A stretch of 64,000 nucleotides of DNA from positions 62,001 through 126,000 of the forward strand of contig NZ_JBHKFI010000006.1 in the NCBI RefSeq assembly GCF_042263505.1, written 5' to 3'. The stretch comes from Bacillus_BE sp042263505 (lineage in GTDB: Bacteria; Bacillota; Bacilli; Bacillales; Cytobacillaceae). The position numbers and the translations under genes are program-made. Below the pieces are notes generated by a model. It searched no databases. It saw only the letters and a program-made list of their open reading frames with translations, and was not told the DNA's origin. Below are positions 60,302 to 64,000 of this stretch, piece after piece. The first letter of the stretch is position 1. Each line of letters begins with the position of its first letter.

Positions 60302-60687
60302 CCTTTTTCACCTTGTCTCTCTTTATTTCCGATGTTAAAGCCCCATAAAGCAAAGGCCATGCCTCCAATTAAACTAATGGTTACATAGAGAAGTGCCTTA
60401 AAAAACTCACCATGATTAATAAAGGTGACCGTCTCAACGCTTAATGTTGAAAAGGTAGTATAAGAGCCAACAATTCCTGTTCCAACAGTCGTCACAAAAT
60501 ATGGGTGTAATTTCGGATGATTAGATAAATTTTTGGTGATCCAACCAAGAATAAATGCCCCTGATAAATTCACAAATAAGGTTCCATAAGGAAATCCTTG
60601 TCCCCCCCAGTTACTTGCTAGGTTTGAAACGAAATAGCGCAAAAGGCTCCCAATGATCCCTCCGATTCCAACTAAAAAATACAACAT
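60298..60687 (-). CDS. crcB1: fluoride channel FluC/CrcB, subunit 1
   Basis: A 129-residue four-helix membrane protein: 'VGIGGIIGSLLRYFVSNLA', 'FPYGTLFVNLSGAFILGWI' and 'GIVGSYTTFSTLSVETVTFI'. Same family as its downstream neighbour, with which it shares an ATGA overlap. The ATG at 60687 follows GGAGGGAG; an upstream in-frame start lacks a site. No crcB-motif fluoride riboswitch was found in the short leader. Confidence 0.92.
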   Translation of the reverse strand: MLYFLVGIGGIIGSLLRYFVSNLASNWGGQGFPYGTLFVNLSGAFILGWITKNLSNHPKLHPYFVTTVGTGIVGSYTTFSTLSVETVTFINHGEFFKALLYVTISLIGGMAFALWGFNIGNKERQGEKG

Positions 60688-60717
60688 TCTATAAACTCCC
60701 TCCAAATACAATAAACT

Positions 60718-60753
60718 AGAAAAGAGGTCCTCCCTTTTTTGAGAGACCTCTTC
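60718..60753 (-). terminator. terminator between the DUF6501 gene and fluC pair
   Basis: Minus strand: AAGAGGTC...GACCTCTT stem followed by TTTC. Confidence 0.6.
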
Positions 60754-60773
60754 TTCATTCGGGTCATATGCGA

Positions 60774-60977
60774 TTAAATTTCCTCAAAATAATCTTTATA
60801 GAAACCACCTACTTTACCGCTGTTGTCCACGATAAAATAAAATTCATCGGTTTCATTCTTTACATCATATGTATTTCCTACCGTCAAAGCATGATTAACG
60901 ATATATTTTTCAGCATTCGTATGAACGCATTTTACTCTTTTCTTTGTTTCCCTTTGATTCCAAGTTAAATGAATCAT
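60774..60977 (-). CDS. DUF6501 family small protein
   Basis: A 67-residue protein: MIHLTWNQRETKKRVKCVHT, 'NTYDVKNETDEFYFIVDNSG', KVGGFYKDYFEEI. The family is a small beta-rich protein conserved in Bacillus with no known function. AAGGAG lies eight bases before the ATG at 60977; a GTG three codons upstream is less well placed. Confidence 0.7.
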   Translation of the reverse strand: MIHLTWNQRETKKRVKCVHTNAEKYIVNHALTVGNTYDVKNETDEFYFIVDNSGKVGGFYKDYFEEI

Positions 60978-61175
60978 GAAAGCCACTCCTTCTAGAATTT
61001 CTATTTCTTAGTATAATGAATAAATAACACATTGCGCAACAGCATTTGACTTTTTTCTGGATTGGAAATTTCGTCTTTTTTTCGAAAAATTATAAAAATG
61101 GGTTTTCAAAACCACAAAAAACCTTTACAATAAGTGAAAGTTTAATATTTCAATCCTTTTCCAGGAGGTATGCAG

Positions 61176-61316
61176 ATGAAGATTCTGAGTAATGAACAAT
61201 TGGTTTTCTCGTATCGCGATGCATTAAAATCAGGTAAGGATCATGAATGGGCAAAATTATTAAAGGAAGAGATACAAAGGCGTGGACTAAAGCCCGTCGT
61301 CATAAATGATAATTAA
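61176..61316 (+). CDS. sda: Sda-type sporulation checkpoint inhibitor
   Basis: A 46-residue two-helix peptide: MKILSNEQLVFSYRDALKSG, then 'WAKLLKEEIQRRGLKPVV'. It matches B. subtilis Sda (46 residues, MRKLSDELLIESY...EIKRRSL), which binds the dimerisation domain of sporulation kinases and blocks sporulation when DNA replication is disturbed. AGGAGG precedes the ATG at 61176. No clear DnaA boxes were found upstream. Confidence 0.85.
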   Translation: MKILSNEQLVFSYRDALKSGKDHEWAKLLKEEIQRRGLKPVVINDN

Positions 61317-61330
61317 ACAAAACATTTACA

Positions 61331-61366
61331 AAAGCCACCGCTGCCTTAATGGCAAACGGTGGTTTA
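61331..61366. terminator. bidirectional terminator
   Basis: AAGCCACCG...CGGTGGTTT stem between sda and the feo operon. Confidence 0.75.
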
Positions 61367-61378
61367 TTTAGTTTAGCG

Positions 61379-62737
61379 TTATTGAAATAAATGTACAACC
61401 TGTGTAACGGTAAATGTAACTCCGACAGCGATTGCTGTAGGTATGAGAAACGCAACCAGTGTCCATTTCACACTTTTTGTTTCTTTATAAATATTGAATA
61501 AAGTGGTACCACATGGATAATGCAATAAGGAGAAAAGCATCATATTTAATGCTGTTAGCCAAGTCCAACCATGGTCAATAAAGATATGTTTAATCTGTGT
61601 TAAATCATCAAGCTCCGTTAAAGCTCCCGTTGATAAGTAACCCATGAGAAGAATGGGAATCACAATCTCATTTGCGGGTAATCCAAGGATAAAAGCTAAC
61701 AGTATATACCCATCTAGTCCTAAAGATTTTGCAAATGGATTAAGAAAATCAACTAAATACGTTAACAGGCTCATATCGCCAATTGAAATGTTGGCAATCA
61801 CCCATATTAGAACACCTGCTGGTGCGGCTATAACAATCGCTCGTTTTAAGACAGATGCCGATCGCTCGATTGAGACGCGAACAATTGTATCCCAGAACTT
61901 AGGCCGACGAAATGGCGGCAGTTCTAAAGTGTAATGGGTTGGAACCCCTTTTAACATCGTCTTCGATAAGAGAAAACTAACAAGCAATGTCGTGATGATG
62001 CCAATCAGAACCATACCTACAAGCATGAGGGTTGTTACAAGCGGTTTTGCTCCTGTCGTAAAACCTGCTGCCATGAACAAGGTAGAAATTAATATTAACG
62101 TTGGCCACCTTCCGTTACAAGGGACAAAATTATTTGTTAAAATCGCGAGCATTCTCTCACGTGGTGACTCGATAATTCTTGTTGAGATGATAGCTGCCGC
62201 ATTACAACCAAAACCCATTGCCATGGTTAAGGATTGCTTTCCATGTGCTCCCACCTTTTTAAAGATCCGATCCAAGTTAAAAGCCACCCGAGGCAAATAC
62301 CCATAATTTTCAAGCAACCCAAAGATAGGGAAAAAGATAGCCATTGGTGGCAGCATGACACTGACAACCCAGGCAATCCCTCGATATAATCCAAGGATTA
62401 GCACTCCATTAACCCAATTCGGTGCATGTATTGCTGTCAAACCTTCAGATAGATATTTTTCTAAATAATTGAAGCCATTAGTTAACCACGATGAAGGAAT
62501 ATTCGCACCTGCAATAGTAATGTAAAAAACAACAGCAAGCATGATTAACATGATAGGCAGCCCTAGCCATTTTGAAGTAAAAATTGCATCAAGCTTCTGA
62601 GTTTGATCGAGTCTATTTTCATCTTCAATCTTTATAGAAGCATCACAAATATTTTTACTAGTCAAATAGATTTGTTGGACAATCTCATCCTTCGTTGATT
62701 CATCCACATAATCTTGAAAATGCTCTAAGAGTTGCAT
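61379..62737 (-). CDS. feoB2: split FeoB: membrane permease part
   Basis: A 452-residue polytopic membrane protein equal to the C-terminal part of FeoB. It starts MQLLEHFQDYVDESTKDEIV, then a membrane domain with two Gate motifs: 'PIFGLLENYGYLPRVAFNLD', 'MAMGFGCNAAAIISTRII', 'LTNNFVPCNGRWPTLILIST' and 'LGLPANEIVIPILLMGYLS'. It transports ferrous iron together with the GTPase encoded just upstream. The ATG at 62737 overlaps the end of the GTPase gene by 13 bases in another frame, with AAGGAAGG upstream, so the split is organised and not a random frameshift. Confidence 0.9.
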   Translation of the reverse strand: MQLLEHFQDYVDESTKDEIVQQIYLTSKNICDASIKIEDENRLDQTQKLDAIFTSKWLGLPIMLIMLAVVFYITIAGANIPSSWLTNGFNYLEKYLSEGLTAIHAPNWVNGVLILGLYRGIAWVVSVMLPPMAIFFPIFGLLENYGYLPRVAFNLDRIFKKVGAHGKQSLTMAMGFGCNAAAIISTRIIESPRERMLAILTNNFVPCNGRWPTLILISTLFMAAGFTTGAKPLVTTLMLVGMVLIGIITTLLVSFLLSKTMLKGVPTHYTLELPPFRRPKFWDTIVRVSIERSASVLKRAIVIAAPAGVLIWVIANISIGDMSLLTYLVDFLNPFAKSLGLDGYILLAFILGLPANEIVIPILLMGYLSTGALTELDDLTQIKHIFIDHGWTWLTALNMMLFSLLHYPCGTTLFNIYKETKSVKWTLVAFLIPTAIAVGVTFTVTQVVHLFQ

Positions 62738-63423
62738 AAGCAAACGTCCTTCCTTTTTTCTAATGCCTGAAAGAAGGTTCGATCTCCCTCTATTAATCGT
62801 AACGCCACCCATCTCAATGGATACTGATCACCTATTAAAGATTGAATTTGAGGAATTAGCTCTGAAATTTTCTCTTCCAGCACCGGACTATATTGAATTT
62901 TTAACGGTTCAGGCTTAATCTTTCCGGAAACCATCTGGTCAAGCGTATCTAATAATTGCGGAATCCCTATTTTGGTTCTTGCTGAAATTTTGATTACCGG
63001 AACCCCAAGTTTTCTCATTATTCTTTGTTCATCAATATGAATCTTCTTCTTTTTCGCTTCATCGATTAAATTGATACAAATAATCACATTTTCCATAATT
63101 TCAAGCACCTGCAAGGCAAGATTTAAATTTCTCTGCAAGGAGGTCGCATCTAATACGACAATGGTGATATCTGGTTTTTTAAATAACAAATATTCCTTTG
63201 CCACCTCTTCATCAGGCGATTCGGATAATAAGGAATAAGTCCCCGGCAAATCAATAATTTTATATTCCTTTTGGCGATAGGAAAAGTTACCTTCAAGTAA
63301 ATCCACCGTCTTTCCTGCCCAATTCCCCGTATGCTGTCTCAATCCTGTTAATAAATTAAAAAGTGTACTTTTCCCTGTATTGGGGTTACCTGCGAATGCG
63401 ATTTCGTATGGCCGATTATTCAT
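62725..63423 (-). CDS. feoB1: split FeoB: GTPase part
   Basis: A 232-residue soluble G protein equal to the N-terminal part of FeoB. G motifs are AFAGNPNTGKSTLFNLLTG (G1), 'DLPGTYSLLSESPDEEVAKE' (G3), INLIDEA (G4, NxxD) and ISARTKIG (G5). The switch I region is TGNWAGKTVDLLEG. It ends 'FFQALEKRKDVCLCNS' inside the start of the permease gene. GGGGGAG precedes the ATG. It overlaps feoA by eight bases, giving a tight feoA-feoB1-feoB2 operon. Confidence 0.92.
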   Translation of the reverse strand: MNNRPYEIAFAGNPNTGKSTLFNLLTGLRQHTGNWAGKTVDLLEGNFSYRQKEYKIIDLPGTYSLLSESPDEEVAKEYLLFKKPDITIVVLDATSLQRNLNLALQVLEIMENVIICINLIDEAKKKKIHIDEQRIMRKLGVPVIKISARTKIGIPQLLDTLDQMVSGKIKPEPLKIQYSPVLEEKISELIPQIQSLIGDQYPLRWVALRLIEGDRTFFQALEKRKDVCLCNS

Positions 63424-63667
63424 GGTTAACGAGCTCCCCCATAATTTGGCTGCTTTCTTCTTTCCTTAAAGCAATAGTCGTATGGTTGACATGATAGGCA
63501 ATCGGATCACCTAAGGGGCTTTTCTGCAAAATCTTTACAGTTACACCAGGTAAAAAGCCTAAATCCATTAATCTTCTTCTCATGAAGCCTGTTAAATGGA
63601 GGCTTTTGATTTTGATAACATCTCCGATTTTTCCATCTGATAATAGTACTGCATTTGGGGATAACAT
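63416..63667 (-). CDS. feoA: ferrous iron transport protein FeoA
   Basis: An 83-residue SH3-like protein: 'IGDVIKIKSLHLTGFMRRRL', MDLGFLPGVTVKILQKSPLG and 'YHVNHTTIALRKEESSQI'. FeoA is a cytoplasmic accessory of FeoB. GGAGGAG precedes two ATGs; the second is used. It is first in the feo operon. No clear Fur box was seen in the 220 bp upstream, which contains nothing else recognised apart from the odhB terminator. Confidence 0.92.
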   Translation of the reverse strand: MLSPNAVLLSDGKIGDVIKIKSLHLTGFMRRRLMDLGFLPGVTVKILQKSPLGDPIAYHVNHTTIALRKEESSQIMGELVNHE

Positions 63668-63844
63668 CATTTCTCCTCCATCCTTTCGTCAATTTTATAT
63701 TTTCTGATTTCAATATATATATTCTACTCCCTTAAAATGTTTCCTGCAACCAACTTTATTGCGTATTTACACTTTTATTGTACATGGACATGTTTTTTAT
63801 ATGAAAACTGGTGATATACCAATCTCTATTGGATGTTCTGAAAA

Positions 63845-63877
63845 TAAAAAAAACAGAGTGCGCATCCACTCTGTTTC
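63845..63877 (-). terminator. terminator after odhB
   Basis: Minus strand: AACAGAGTG...CACTCTGTT followed by T8. Confidence 0.85.
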
Positions 63878-63893
63878 TCTGAAATTGATTATT

Positions 63894-64000
63894 TTAAGCT
63901 TCAAATAATAAAGATTCAGGATCTTCAATTAACTCTTTAATTCTCTTTAAAAATGTAACGGCTTCCTTGCCATCTACAATCCTATGGTCGTAGGAGAGTG
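63894..64000 (-). CDS. odhB: 2-oxoglutarate dehydrogenase E2 component (3' end only)
   Basis: The last 35 codons of a gene entering from the right edge. They read LSYDHRIVDGKEAVTFLKRI and 'EDPESLLFEA'. This is the C-terminus of the dihydrolipoamide acyltransferase catalytic domain, with the DHRxxDG catalytic motif and the ending typical of the succinyltransferase OdhB. It is part of the TCA cycle. A terminator follows. Confidence 0.85.
   Translation of the reverse strand, partial: LSYDHRIVDGKEAVTFLKRIKELIEDPESLLFEA

Noticed and set aside
60712..60770. Possible fluoride riboswitch upstream of the fluC pair
   Set aside because: The conserved crcB-motif blocks are absent; the hairpin there is better read as the terminator of the upstream DUF6501 gene.
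61017..61165. DnaA boxes upstream of sda as in B. subtilis
   Set aside because: No TTATNCACA match was found on either strand; only loosely similar CCACA sequences.
61379..63423. feoB as a frameshifted pseudogene
   Set aside because: Both halves have proper starts and ribosome sites, break at a domain linker and contain no internal damage, so a functional split is more likely.
63680..63760. Fur box upstream of feoA
   Set aside because: The region is AT-rich with TATATATAT but no 7-1-7 TGATAAT/ATTATCA arrangement could be fitted.

Overview
The window is chromosomal DNA from a low-GC, endospore-forming member of the Bacillaceae. AT-rich intergenic DNA, strong GGAGG ribosome sites, frequent TTG/GTG starts, the DesK-DesR-Des thermosensor and many sporulation genes (CsgA, Sda, YjcZ-type peptides, a SinI-like peptide, DUF1657/YetF spore proteins, a KinB-type kinase) all fit this. 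A pyruvate formate-lyase pair behind an Fnr-like site points to a facultative anaerobe. The species cannot be named from the sequence. No rRNA, tRNA, prophage, insertion sequence or CRISPR array was seen.

Layout. 1-8 kb: a partial methyltransferase, oligoendopeptidase F, an unknown gene followed by an orphan leuA C-terminal fragment, desR-desK-des and dacC. 8-16.5 kb: two decayed genes (a secreted or exported protein and a YvfR-type ABC ATPase), a small phospholipase A2-like protein, a KinB-like kinase, a one-domain oxidase-like membrane protein, an SF1 helicase and acetoacetyl-CoA synthetase. 16.8-30 kb: SpeD, endonuclease I, a glycosyltransferase, ExoA, a hydroxypyruvate isomerase/reductase pair, VanW, Pgl, an acetate-type symporter pair and PpiB. 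30-39 kb: a divergent dioxygenase/HxlR pair with a perfect operator, ybxH-csgA, YkoP, YocH with a WalR box, a 2Duf-type operon and a large PAS kinase. 39-44.5 kb: YhfH, a YvsH-like permease under a lysine riboswitch, and a run of very small sporulation-type genes. 44.5-55 kb: aldehyde dehydrogenase, Sco, an ABC-F protein, YkuS, a cupredoxin and pflB-pflA. 54.7-64 kb: a compact type I toxin-antitoxin locus, pncB-nadE, bioY under a BirA site, a MifM-like arrest peptide ahead of yidC2, a fluC pair, Sda, feoA with a split feoB, and the 3' end of odhB.

The most informative signals are regulatory. A MifM-like nascent-chain sensor precedes yidC2, with a stem that can hide the yidC2 ribosome site. 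A 27-codon holin-like toxin has an antisense RNA and a sequestered ribosome site. Two nearly identical 30-base DesR-type boxes lie 5 kb apart, one at des and one at a dead ABC transporter gene. An HxlR (YodB/CatR-like) repressor has a perfect 10-bp-arm operator in front of an extradiol-type dioxygenase. Lysine, biotin, WalR and Fnr sites are also readable. All homology statements come from recognising sequence patterns; no search was run.
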